Source of the DNA: Xanthomonas hortorum pv. pelargonii
Lineage (GTDB): Bacteria; Pseudomonadota; Gammaproteobacteria; Xanthomonadales; Xanthomonadaceae
NCBI RefSeq assembly: GCF_024499015.1
Contig: NZ_CP098604.1
Location: forward strand, 1,550,001 to 1,614,000
Direction of reading: 5' to 3'
DNA length: 64,000 nucleotides
Part shown: piece by piece, positions 43,996-57,561 of the stretch
How the letters are laid out: each line of letters begins with the position of its first letter
Numbering within the stretch: the stretch's first letter is position 1
The notes under the pieces: model-generated
The model's input: only the letters and a program-made list of their open reading frames with translations
Databases searched by the model: none
Told to the model about the DNA's origin: nothing
Position numbers and translations under genes: made by a program

Positions 43996-46459
43996 ATGGG
44001 TGTAAAAACGTCAGTCGTTTCACTATTCCTGGCATCCACGCTGTGGCTGTCCAGTAGCGATGGCCACGCCTCTGCACGGCCTGGCAGCCCGCTGGAGACG
44101 CGCACACCTGCAAGCAACAGCAAAACCACCGCGATCGGTCCTGCGTCCGCGGCGTATCCAGGTCCGACAGAGGTGCCAGCCGGCACGGCGATGACGTTCT
44201 GGGCATCGCAGCCGGTCGACCGCAACGAGACGGTGGTAGTCAGCGGTGGCAACATCGGCCCCAGCGCCACGGTGCGCCTCACGCGGCTCGACGATGGCGC
44301 GGTGGGCAGTCCGTTGGAGGCGACAGACAGCACCAACAACGGCTGGAGCAGCGTGACACCGACGCAGGCCACCGAGCAATCGCTCAAGTTTCAGCTTCCC
44401 GATAGTGCGCGCGGCGTCTATGCGTATCAGATCGTCACCGGCAGCGGTGCGGGGGCGACGACGCTGGTGAATGCGCCGGATATCTGGTTCGTGCAGGGCA
44501 ATGTCGGCGGCGGTGCATCGCCGCGTGGCAGGCTCAATGTGTTCGGCACCGCCTTGGGCAGCATGTCGGCATCGAGCCAGCCGGTGCGGCTTGCGCTGGT
44601 CCAGAATGGCGCCGTGCAGCGCATCGTGATCGCCGACGAATCGAACCCCAAAGAAGGCATGTATGCACAGAGCTTCGCCATTCCGGCCGACATGCCCGAA
44701 GGCGACTACGAGCTGTATTTGCACAATGGTTCCGGCGGTCCCAGCGCATGGAGCCGCTATCAGAATTTCGGCGTCGGCGCAGATCGCACCGCCCCACGTC
44801 GCACCATCACCACCGTCAGCATTGCCTATCCGACCAACTGGCCGAACATCCAGTGCAGGGTGGCCCCGGCGATCGGCAACGGCGCACCGGACGATGCGAG
44901 TTTTTCCGCCGCATTCGCCTGCGCGGCCAATGGCGGTGTTGTGTCGATTCCCGCCGGCAGATACACCTTGTCGCAGCAATACGCACAAGGATTCAATCAG
45001 ACGATTCCCAACCACGTGGTGATCGCCGGCGCGGGCAAAGATGCCACGGTGCTGTCCTTCCCAACCGCCAACAACACCACCTTGTTCAAGGGCAACGGCG
45101 TCTATTACACGCCGCCACGCCAACCAAGTGCGGCCAGCCGATCAGCTGGGCCGCCAACCTGTTCGGCGTGCGCGACCTGGCCGTCGAAGCACCGATGATG
45201 CGCGAAGGTTTCGGCATCGTGTTCGAGCATATGTCGTTGCTGGATCTGCGTTCTGTGCCGTTCGTGCGCGATGTCCGGCTCACCCTCGGCAAGCAAACCG
45301 ACCGCACGGCCAGCGGGCCGCTCACGACCGGCATCCAGGCAAGCACTATCTCCAACCTGCAAATCAGCGGAAACGATATCACTGCCAGCAAGCCGATCAC
45401 CATGGATAAACATGTCTACGGCGCCACCGTGCAAAACAACACACTGCGTTGGCACGAGCTGGCACTGACGTTCAATCACGATGTGCAGAACGCGCTCATC
45501 ACGCACAACCGGCATCTGTCCGCCGGTGCGCCTTATCATCAAACGCCCTCGGAACTGGGTTTCGCGGCGCCCAGTCGTGATGTGTACTACGCAGACAATG
45601 CCAGCCAGTATCCGCAGGATGCGCAGCAAACCTGGCAGCTGACGATGGACGAGGGAATCGGCAACTATCTCGGCAAGGTCGCTGCCAGTTCGGGGACGAC
45701 GCTGACGTTGGCCAACAATGCAAAAGACGTTCCGTATCTGTGCGATCCCGATGGCAACTCGGTGATGATCGTTTCCGGCAAGGGTGCCGGCCAGATGCGT
45801 TACCTGATGGGCAATACATCGCCGCTGGGCAACCGCGTGAACCTGGACCGCGCATGGGACATCCCGCCCGATCAGAGCTCCATCGTCACCATCGTGACCA
45901 CCAACGGGCGGATGTTGTTCGTCAATAACGACCATGGTGGCGCCGGCCCGATCACCAACTTCTTTCCATCCGCCGACGTCATCCATGCATACAACCGGCT
46001 GCATCGCTTTGGTGCTGGAATCGTGCAGCCCACCGGGTTTTATACCGATGCCAACTCGCTACTGGCAGGCTGGCATTCGCAGATGCTCAATAATGAAATT
46101 ACTGCAGATGCGGTTGCCAACCCGTCCTCGATCGGTGGCCAGACGGCAGTATTCAACCTGCAGGGAAGCAATCTCATGATCAGCGAAGGCAAGCGGGAAA
46201 ATGCCTGGTACACCGATGCCGTCACCAGCACCGGCATCATTCGCAATAATCGCTTCGCTGCAGGTGCGACCGGAAGCGTGGGCTTGTGGGATCGGGTAAA
46301 AACTCGCTGGTCGAGAACAACACCACCCCGGAAGTCCGCATCCAGAACGGAAACGTGAAGGATGCGTTGGTCCGCGGAAATCGCACCGCGAGCGGGCAAC
46401 CGGCGCCGGTGATCATGAATGAGCCTCGCCCGGAAAACGGCAATCTGATCGTGCCGTAG
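43996..46459 (+). pseudogene. Secreted right-handed beta-helix (polysaccharide lyase-like) protein, two frameshifts
   Basis: The reading begins with a signal peptide (SVVSLFLASTLWLSSSDGHA). Two beta-rich Ig/IPT-like segments follow, then a pectate-lyase_3-like start (DDASFSAAFACAANGGVVSIPAGRYTL). The frame breaks near 45105-45130 and resumes one frame over with CGQPISWAANLFGVRDLAVE. It then reads about 390 residues of beta-helix and breaks again near 46291-46302, after which NSLVENNTTPEVRIQNGN continues to the TAG at 46457-46459. Each break equals one missing base. Restored length is about 820 residues. It may be a true decayed surface-polysaccharide enzyme or two sequencing errors. Confidence 0.78.
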
Positions 46460-46471
46460 CCAACGCAGCTA

Positions 46472-46507
46472 CCGATACGCTGCGCCCATCGGGTCGCAGC
46501 GTATCGG
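46472..46507. terminator. 13-bp perfect hairpin between the beta-helix gene and glmS
   Basis: CCGATACGCTGCG (46472-46484) pairs with CGCAGCGTATCGG (46495-46507), 12 bases after the beta-helix stop codon. It can serve both convergent genes. There is no T-run on either side. Confidence 0.5.
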
Positions 46508-46649
46508 CTTCATCGCGCAGCCGCCGCAATAGGCGCGTTGCGCTGACATCGCCGATGGGATAACACCATCGGGCGAACAATCGCCGGCAGGATTCCCAGC
46601 GCCGGCTGCGCCCTTCTTGCAGTGAGCGCAGCCTTTCGATCAACCGCGC

Positions 46650-48479
<1,830 letters not shown>

Positions 48480-48515
48480 AGGACAACCCTTGAAGACGAA
48501 GGCGCGCATTTTAGC

Positions 48516-48590
48516 GTGTCCGCTCTTGCCCGCTGCATGACCGTGCCCGGACAGCGTGTCCGCGTTGGTGTCCGCGGACACTGCGGACAC
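48516..48590 (+). promoter_or_regulatory. Array of GTGTCCGC half-sites (activator-binding region)
   Basis: GTGTCCGC occurs at 48516-48523, 48556-48563 and 48568-48575, and its complement GCGGACAC at 48574-48581 and 48583-48590. Two of these form the perfect 14-bp palindrome GTGTCCGCGGACAC (48568-48581), nested inside a second, wider pair. The array lies 47-121 bp upstream of the sigma-54 -24 element, the usual distance for an enhancer. The response regulator encoded in the same operon is the natural candidate to bind it. Confidence 0.65.
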
Positions 48591-48634
48591 CTGCGACCCG
48601 AACACAAAGACTTTTACTTTCAACCACTTGGCAA

Positions 48635-48651
48635 TTGGCACAGGTTCTGCT
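48635..48651 (+). promoter_or_regulatory. Sigma-54 (-24/-12) promoter of the ABC exporter operon
   Basis: TTGGCACAGGTTCTGCT has the invariant GG (48637-48638) and GC (48649-48650) separated by exactly ten bases. It also matches TGGCAC at -24 and TGC at -12. The predicted start near 48662 leaves a leader of about 22 nt before the ATG at 48684. The same operon encodes a sigma-54 activator. Confidence 0.72.
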
Positions 48652-48683
48652 TTATCGCAGTGACGCCATCGAGCCAGCCGATC

Positions 48684-49955
48684 ATGATTCGCGATACCTC
48701 TGCCCAGGACCAGGTTCTCCGTACATCCGCCCAGCGCGCGCCGTGGCGCCGTTGGCTGTGGCCCGGCATCGCTGCGGTCGCCGTGTTGGCCGGCATTGGC
48801 TGGGCGGTCACCGCGTGGAGTGCCGGCAGCCGCTCGTTCGATGCCAGCCGGGTGCGCATCGCTACCGTCAGCCAGGGGGATCTGGTGCGCGACATCGCCG
48901 CAGACGGCCGCGTCATCGCCGCCAACAGCCCGGTGCTGTACGCCATCTCGGCCGGCACGGTGACGCTGAGCGTGGTGGCCGGCGATGTGGTCAAGCAGGG
49001 CCAGGAGCTGGCGCGCATCGACAGCCCGGAGCTACGCAGCAAGCTGGCGCAGGAGCAGGCCACGCTGGCCGGTCTGGAAGCCGAATCCAGCCGCGCCGGG
49101 CTGGATGCCACGCTGGCCCGTGCCAACGCCAGCAAGCTCACCGACCAGGCCAAGATCGACAAGCAGGCCGCCGCACGCGACCTGGAGCGCTATCAGCGCG
49201 GCTACGATGGCGGCGCCGTGCCGCAGGTGGAACTGGCCAAGGCGCAGGACACCTTGAAGAAGACCGATATCGACCTGCAGCACGCGCAGCGCGATGCATC
49301 GCTGAAGAGCCAGGGCGCGGATCTGGATTCGCGCAACAAGCGCCTGCTCGCCGACCGCCAACGCGCGGTGGTGGCCGAGGTGCAGCGCCAGGTCGATGCA
49401 CTCACGTTGTTGTCGCCGTTCGACGGCCAGGTCGGCCAGGTGCAGGCGGTGCAGCACACCCAGGTCGTGGCGAATGCGCCGATCCTGGGCGTGGTGGATC
49501 TGTCCAAGTTCGAAGTCGAGATCAAGGTGCCGGAGAGCTTCGCGCGCGATCTGGCGATCGGCATGCCGGCGCAGCTCACCAGCGGCAGCGGCGAACCGTT
49601 CCCCGGCGCCATCTCGGCGGTGTCGCCGGAAGTGGTCAACGGCGAAGTCACCGCGCGCATCCGCTTTGCCGACAAGCAGCCGCCGGGCTTGCGCCAGAGC
49701 CAGCGCATGAGCGCGCGCGTGGTGATGGACACCCGCCGCAACGTGCTCAAGGTCGAGCGCGGCCCGTTCGTCGAACAATCCGGCGGCAGCTACGCCTATG
49801 TGATGGACGGCAACACCGCGGTGCGCCGCCCGGTGCGCATGGGCGTCAGCAGCCTCGGCGAAGTGCAGGTGCTCTCCGGGCTGCAGGCGGGCGACCGCGT
49901 GGTGGTGTCCGGTGCAGATAACTTCGGCGATGCGCCACGCGTCACTGTTCACTAA
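48684..49955 (+). CDS. ABC exporter periplasmic adaptor (HlyD/MacA family)
   Basis: The 423-residue membrane-fusion protein has one N-terminal transmembrane helix (about 25-47), a lipoyl-like barrel start ([20 protein letters not shown]), a long alpha-hairpin (about 110-230), a second lipoyl half, and beta-barrel/membrane-proximal domains ending [12 protein letters not shown]. It links inner-membrane permeases to an outer-membrane channel or periplasmic acceptor. It is the first gene of the exporter operon, directly behind the sigma-54 promoter, and 81 bp before the ATPase gene. No outer-membrane channel gene is present. Confidence 0.87.
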   Translation: MIRDTSAQDQVLRTSAQRAPWRRWLWPGIAAVAVLAGIGWAVTAWSAGSRSFDASRVRIATVSQGDLVRDIAADGRVIAANSPVLYAISAGTVTLSVVAGDVVKQGQELARIDSPELRSKLAQEQATLAGLEAESSRAGLDATLARANASKLTDQAKIDKQAAARDLERYQRGYDGGAVPQVELAKAQDTLKKTDIDLQHAQRDASLKSQGADLDSRNKRLLADRQRAVVAEVQRQVDALTLLSPFDGQVGQVQAVQHTQVVANAPILGVVDLSKFEVEIKVPESFARDLAIGMPAQLTSGSGEPFPGAISAVSPEVVNGEVTARIRFADKQPPGLRQSQRMSARVVMDTRRNVLKVERGPFVEQSGGSYAYVMDGNTAVRRPVRMGVSSLGEVQVLSGLQAGDRVVVSGADNFGDAPRVTVH

Positions 49956-50036
49956 GAGCGGCCAGCAAACTTACTGCGGTTTGTTAGCCACTCTAAATCT
50001 CTTTCGCACACACCACTTTTCGCAAAGGACTCGGCA

Positions 50037-50756
<720 letters not shown>

Positions 50757-50768
50757 AGGAAGACTTTC

Positions 50769-52067
50769 ATGTTCGGCTATTACTTCACTCTGGCGGTGCG
50801 CAGCTTCCGCCGCAACAAGATACTCACCGCGCTGATGGTGCTGGCGATCGCACTCGGCATCGGCGCCAGCATGACCACGTTGACGGTGTTCTATGTTCTG
50901 TCTGGTGATCCGTTGCCCGGCCGAAGCCAAACAATTTTCATCCCGCAATTGGATGCCCGCTCACGTGATCACCGCAGTACGGAAGCACTTGAGCAACTGA
51001 CCCGCTTCGATGCCGAGGCCCTGTTGCGCGAGAAACGCGCCGATCGCCAGGCGATGATGAGTGGCGGCAACGTCGCTGTGGAGCCAGACAACGCTTCCCT
51101 GCGCCCGTTCTCGCTTGACGCACGCTATACGTCAACCGACTTTTTCCCGATGTTCGACACCCCTTTTCTCTATGGGGGCGCTTGGTCAACGAGCGATGAC
51201 AGCAACCGTGCGCGCGTGACGGTTCTGTCCGAAGCGCTGAACAAAAAACTCTTCAATGGCGAAAACAGCGTGGGACGCACCGTGCGTGTGGATCACAAAG
51301 ACTTACGCATCGTCGGTGTTCTGCGCGACTGGCGTCTCACGCCGAAATTTTATGACCTCAACAACGGTGGCTACGCCAAACTGGAGCAGATCTTCATCCC
51401 TTTCAGCACGGCGATCGAACAGAAGTTCGCGACGAGCGGCTCGCGTTCCTGCTGGGGGGCGGGAGGTAGCGTAAGTGGGGACGACATCAATGAGCCCTGT
51501 GTCTGGATCCAGTACTGGGTACAGCTGGAAACGCCGCAGAAGGCTGCCGCGTATCTGCAATATCTGGAGAACTACTCGGAGCTGCAACGGCGAGCAGGAC
51601 GCTTTGAGCGACCTACCAATGTGCAGTTACGTAGTCTGATGGAATGGCTGGACTTCAAGAAAGTGGTACCGAGCGATGTCCGCCTGCAGACCTGGCTGGC
51701 ATTCGGCTTCCTGTTGGTCTGCCTTGTCAACACCGTGGGCCTGATGCTGGCCAAGTTCATGCGGCGCAGTGGAGAAATCGGGGTACGCAGGGCTCTGGGT
51801 GCCACCAAGCGCAGCATTTTCACACAGGCATTGGTGGAGGCAGGAGCGATCGGATTGACCGGCGGGATTCTCGGTCTCGGCCTGGCCGGTCTTGGACTTT
51901 GGGGAATGCGACAACAGCCGACCAGCTACGCAGATCTTGCCCACCTGGATCCGGCCATGTTGCTCACCACATTCCTACTGGCCTTGCTGGCGAGCGTACT
52001 GGCGGGAATGCTGCCGGCGTGGCGTGCCTGTCAGGTCGCTCCTGCCATCCAACTCAAGTCTCAGTGA
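50769..52067 (+). CDS. FtsX/MacB-type permease 1
   Basis: The 432-residue protein has one N-terminal transmembrane helix, a MacB periplasmic core domain (about 50-290) and a C-terminal FtsX domain with three helices. The segment MLAKFMRRSGEIGVRRALGATKRSIF is the conserved cytoplasmic coupling region. It should pair with permease 2 and the ATPase as a heterodimeric exporter. The periplasmic region has noticeably lower GC and different codon choice from the adjacent ATPase gene. Confidence 0.88.
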   Translation: MFGYYFTLAVRSFRRNKILTALMVLAIALGIGASMTTLTVFYVLSGDPLPGRSQTIFIPQLDARSRDHRSTEALEQLTRFDAEALLREKRADRQAMMSGGNVAVEPDNASLRPFSLDARYTSTDFFPMFDTPFLYGGAWSTSDDSNRARVTVLSEALNKKLFNGENSVGRTVRVDHKDLRIVGVLRDWRLTPKFYDLNNGGYAKLEQIFIPFSTAIEQKFATSGSRSCWGAGGSVSGDDINEPCVWIQYWVQLETPQKAAAYLQYLENYSELQRRAGRFERPTNVQLRSLMEWLDFKKVVPSDVRLQTWLAFGFLLVCLVNTVGLMLAKFMRRSGEIGVRRALGATKRSIFTQALVEAGAIGLTGGILGLGLAGLGLWGMRQQPTSYADLAHLDPAMLLTTFLLALLASVLAGMLPAWRACQVAPAIQLKSQ

Positions 52068-52130
52068 TGCCTTCGGCCGAGCGCGTTTTACGCCGCCGGC
52101 CGCAGCCAGCAACCATCAAGGAAACCTTCC

Positions 52131-53339
52131 ATGGAAATCCGCCCCATCCTGTCCACGCTGCGGCGCCATAAGACGGCCGCCGCGCTGATCGTCCTAGAGG
52201 TTGCGCTCAGCTGCGCCATCGTTTCGAATGCGCTCTTCCTCATCGGTAACCGACTGGAGCGCATACAACGTCCCAGTGGTTTGGCCGAAAATGAGATCGT
52301 CAGCATCAGTATCGCCGGCATCGGGCTCGACGAGAACGCAAATGCACTGACCGAAACGGACCTGGCTGCGCTACGCAGGATCCCCGGCGTCAAGTTCGCC
52401 TCCTCTGTCAGCCAGGTCCCTTTTGGCGATAGCTTATGGGTCACAGGCCTCAAATTGACCGCTGATCAACGGGTCTCGACCCTCGACGTCAACTCTTACA
52501 ATGGCGATGCTCAGACGCTCGATACGCTCGGCTTGAGATTGGTGCAGGGACGACGTTTCACCGAAGGTGAATTCAGCTGGAATGATGATGACAAGGCTAA
52601 GGTTCCCAGCGTCATTCTTAGCAAGAGCGCAGCAGAAAAGTTGTTTCCAGGGCAATCGGCTTTGGGCAAATCCATCTACACCGGAGACACGCCGAGCAAG
52701 ATCGTCGGCATCGTGGAGCACTTCGCACGTGTCAACGACTTCGGCGGTGATGCCGTCTATGACGACTCGATGCTGTCTCCCATCAAAATCTCCTATAAGG
52801 ACGGGCATCGCTACCTGCTACGGACGGATCCAGAACGACGGCAGGAGGTACTGCGTCAAGCGGTTGCAATTCTGGAGAAGAACAGCACAAGCCGCATCAT
52901 CCAGGAGCAGAAGACGCTGGAAGACATGCGTCGCGACTACTATCGCCAGGATCGCGCTATGTCCTGGCTACTGGTCACAATGAGTATTGCCCTGCTGATC
53001 GTCACCGCGCTGGGCATCGTTGGCTTGGCAAGTTTCTGGGTACAGCAACGCACCAAGCAGATCGGCATCCGCCGCGCACTGGGTGCCACACGCGGACAGA
53101 TCCTGCGCTACTTCCAGATCGAGAACTTCCTGTTAGCCTCAATCGGCATCGTGCTCGGCATGTTGATGGCCTACTCGATCAACCTCTGGCTGATGGCGCG
53201 CTACGAGCTGCCACGCTTGCCTGTCATGTACTTGCCGATCGGCGCATTGTTGTTGTGGGCACTGGGTCAGCTGGCCGTGTTCTGGCCTGCACGTCGCGCC
53301 GCGATGGTGCCGCCAGCGGTGGCCACGCGTAGCGCGTGA
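52131..53339 (+). CDS. FtsX/MacB-type permease 2
   Basis: The 402-residue protein has the same layout as permease 1: N-terminal helix, periplasmic core (about 45-270) and FtsX domain with VQQRTKQIGIRRALGATRGQ. It is clearly diverged from it and shorter. The gene starts 63 bp after permease 1. Two different permeases suggest an obligate heterodimer, as in YknYZ-type systems. The substrate is unknown; peptides, lipopeptides and antibiotics are the known cargo of the family. Composition again is less GC-rich than the flanks. Confidence 0.88.
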   Translation: MEIRPILSTLRRHKTAAALIVLEVALSCAIVSNALFLIGNRLERIQRPSGLAENEIVSISIAGIGLDENANALTETDLAALRRIPGVKFASSVSQVPFGDSLWVTGLKLTADQRVSTLDVNSYNGDAQTLDTLGLRLVQGRRFTEGEFSWNDDDKAKVPSVILSKSAAEKLFPGQSALGKSIYTGDTPSKIVGIVEHFARVNDFGGDAVYDDSMLSPIKISYKDGHRYLLRTDPERRQEVLRQAVAILEKNSTSRIIQEQKTLEDMRRDYYRQDRAMSWLLVTMSIALLIVTALGIVGLASFWVQQRTKQIGIRRALGATRGQILRYFQIENFLLASIGIVLGMLMAYSINLWLMARYELPRLPVMYLPIGALLLWALGQLAVFWPARRAAMVPPAVATRSA

Positions 53340-53746
53340 GGGGATGATGGTGCGTCAGCGGTCGCTATGTCGACCCGCTGGCGCGCAGAACGCAGCGATG
53401 TTGCGCAGATCCTGCCAGATGACATCACGCAGCGTGACATGGACAGCGGTCGCCTATGCAACGCTGATTCCGCCACCACCGCCCTCTCTACCCAAGGCGC
53501 CTGCGTCACAGGCTCCTGCCTCGCCCTGAGGTCCGACATGGCGCCAGGACATGCGCTTGAGGTCGGCATCGACGTATCTGTGTTGCCAACGTCATTGCAC
53601 TGATCAGACGATCACTGCATTGCCGGAATCAGCCCCGTCTGGCTGAGGTCTGTCAGGCACACGCACTCCGTTGCTCGCACAGTTCCGCCACGCACCGAAT
53701 CCTGTTCTGATAGTCCTTCCCACCCGGCCCATCATCGAGCAACGCG
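53340..53746. other. Intergenic region before the two-component genes
   Basis: This is a 407-bp gap with no convincing ORF. A small hairpin TCAGCC/GGCTGA lies around 53630-53648. I find no sigma-54 element and no copy of the GTGTCCGC half-site here, so the regulator genes may be expressed by read-through or from an unseen weak promoter. Confidence 0.45.
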
Positions 53747-55084
<1,338 letters not shown>

Positions 55085-55088
<4 letters not shown>

Positions 55089-56449
55089 TCCCCGGCATGT
55101 GGCAGCGTTCCTTCACTTTCTCGCTGTTTTTGCGGCTGTTGCCGGTGCTGGCGCTGGCGGCCGCGCTGCCCTGGTTCACGGCGTACTGGCTGGACCGTGG
55201 CTGGGAAGTGGCGGTGTTATCGGCAGTGGTCCTGTTGTCGGCAATGTGGTTCAGCCTCAGTCGCGCCACAGCGCCGATGCGCTCGCTGTTCCGTGCACTG
55301 GCCGGCACCACCAGCAGCTACCGCGATGGCGAATACAACTTCGGCGTGTACTGGCGCGGCACCGACGAACTGGCGCAGCTGGTGCAGGCGCATGCAGAAC
55401 TGGGCGAGGTGCTGCGCGCGCAACGGCGCAATCTGGTACAGCGTGAATTGATGCTCGACACCATGTTGCAGAACACCCCGGTGGCGATGTTGCTGGTGGT
55501 GGCCGGTGGCGATGGTGTGCGCCGCATTGGTTTTTCCAACAACGCTGCGCGCAAGCTGCTGCATGACGGCCGCAAACTCGAAGGCCAGCATCTGGACGAT
55601 GTGCTCGGCCGCATGCCGAACGAATTGCGCGATGCGTTGGCACGTGGAGGCGATTGTCTGTTCGCAGTACGCGAAGACGGCGATGACGAAGACGACGAGC
55701 AGATCTATCACCTCTCCCGCCGCAGTTTTCATCTCAACGGACGCGGCCACGAGCTGTTGCTGATCCGCACCTTGACCAACGAATTGCGCCGCCAGGAAGT
55801 GCAGACCTGGAAGAAGGTGATCCGCGTGATCAGCCACGAGTTGAACAATTCGCTTGCACCGATCGCCTCGTTGGCACATTCCGGCGCCGAGCTGCTGCGT
55901 CGCGAACGTACCGACCGGCTCGGCATCGTGTTCGAAACCATCGAAGAGCGCGCACGCCATCTGGAAGGCTTCATCCGCGGCTACGCACGCTTTGCCAAGT
56001 TGCCGCAGCCGCAGCTGCAGACCATCGAATGGGCGCCGTTTCTGGAGCGTTTGCGGCAACAGATCCCCTTCCAGCTGCAAGGCGCGCTGGCGGATGTCTC
56101 CAGCCGCATCGATGCGGCGCAGATCGAGCAGGCATTGCTCAACCTGCTCAAAAATGCACACGAGGCCTGCAGCGAGGCGCAGCCGCCCAACAGCGATGTC
56201 GCCGTACGCGTCACCCGCGTGCCGCAATGGCTGCGTATCGAGGTGCTGGACCGCGGCAACGGCATGAACGAGGCCGTACTGCATAACGCACTGATGCCGT
56301 TCTACTCGACCAAGCGCAACGGCACCGGGCTCGGACTTGCGCTCACCCGCGAGATCGCCGAAGCCCACGGCGGACGCATCTCGCTGCACAATCGCGAACA
56401 CGGCGGGTTATGCGTCACCTTGTTGCTGCCGTCTGCGGCGGCCGGTTAG
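55085..56449 (+). CDS. Sensor histidine kinase (NtrY-like), partner of the sigma-54 regulator
   Basis: The 454-residue kinase has two N-terminal transmembrane helices (about 8-55), a PAS-like region (about 110-215), an H-box with H251 in VISHELNNSLAP, an N-box NLLKNAHEA, and a G-box NGTGLGLALTREI. It should sense an envelope or export signal and phosphorylate the upstream regulator. Its ATG at 55085 overlaps the intended regulator stop as ATGA. Because of the upstream frameshift it is also in frame with the regulator start. Confidence 0.88.
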
Positions 56450-56489
56450 TTCGCTGCAAGCTGTAGCGAACAACCGTTTGATAACGGCT

Positions 56490-57455
56490 TCACCCGCCGC
56501 GAAGCGTGCCACGCTCCTCGATTCGCGGTTTCTTCAACGCACCACAGGCATCGTCTGCACCCGTCGTTCGCGTGGCGTCGATCGCGCCGTAATAGCCAGC
56601 ACCCACCGTGTTGTCGAAGAACTGCCCGCCTTGCGAGGGACACTCGCCTTCAGGCTTGATCCAGTCCGAAAACGCCGCGTACTTGCCGGCCCGGACGAAG
56701 CGGTTGGCACCGACATAGGTGTTGTCCGAGGCATCGCGGGTGCGTACCGCATCGCCGTTGACGTCGGTAAACGTATTGCCTTCGATGCGGTTACCGGAGG
56801 AGTGACGCGCCAGATACAGCGCATGGATGAACCCTGAGGTCTTGGTGTCGTTTTCGATCGACACGAAGCGATTGCGTTCGATGCGGTTGTCGCGCGAATT
56901 CTGCAAACGAATTGCTGCGAACGAGTACGCAGCCTCGCTGCTGCTGCCATGGATGCCACCGATCCGCTCGAAGCTCATATTGCGGATCACGTTGCCGCTG
57001 TTGCCATCCTGGCTGCGTTTGCTGCTGCCCAGGTCCATTGCCATCCAGTAATTGCTGACTTTCAAACCGGTAAAGGTCAGCCGCGTGGCGGCATTGCCGC
57101 CGCCCTTCAGCGTGAACCAGGTAGCGCCACCGCGTCCATCGAACCACGGTGGCGTGGCGGCATCGGATGCTGCGATGAAGCGAATGGACGCGCCGTTGGT
57201 GAATGTCCATTGCACCGACTGCCGCAGATACGTGCCTGCGGCAATCACCACATCTACCGCGCCGGTGGGGCGCCGTTCGAGCAAGCGTTGTTGGGCGGCA
57301 CTCAAACTACGCAACGCCGTCGAGGCACTGGTGCCCGCAACGGCGTCGTTGCCATCTGGCGCCAGATACAGCCGAAAGGTCTGTGCAGATACCGCCCCTG
57401 GTAGCAGCGCTGCCAAGAACACCATCAATAGCAGTGCGTAGCGTCGCGTTTGCAT
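56490..57455 (-). CDS. Secreted right-handed parallel beta-helix protein
   Basis: The 321-residue protein has a signal peptide (LLLMVFLAALLPGAVSA), the opening FRLYLAPDGNDAVAGTSAST typical of secreted beta-helix polysaccharide-active proteins, and NRIERN/NRIEGN-type coil repeats with asparagine ladders (about 170-250). It may bind or cleave a polysaccharide outside the cytoplasm; no catalytic residues can be named. GAGGTG precedes the ATG at 57455. It ends 40 bp from the convergent kinase gene. Confidence 0.72.
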   Translation of the reverse strand: MQTRRYALLLMVFLAALLPGAVSAQTFRLYLAPDGNDAVAGTSASTALRSLSAAQQRLLERRPTGAVDVVIAAGTYLRQSVQWTFTNGASIRFIAASDAATPPWFDGRGGATWFTLKGGGNAATRLTFTGLKVSNYWMAMDLGSSKRSQDGNSGNVIRNMSFERIGGIHGSSSEAAYSFAAIRLQNSRDNRIERNRFVSIENDTKTSGFIHALYLARHSSGNRIEGNTFTDVNGDAVRTRDASDNTYVGANRFVRAGKYAAFSDWIKPEGECPSQGGQFFDNTVGAGYYGAIDATRTTGADDACGALKKPRIEERGTLRGG

Positions 57456-57561
57456 TGGGCACCTCGTAATCGTTGGCGACGTGCGTGGTCTGCCAGTGTC
57501 GTCACTGCACAGCACAGGTGCAGCATGCGGTGCAGTACGACCAAGCCGCATGCACCCACCG

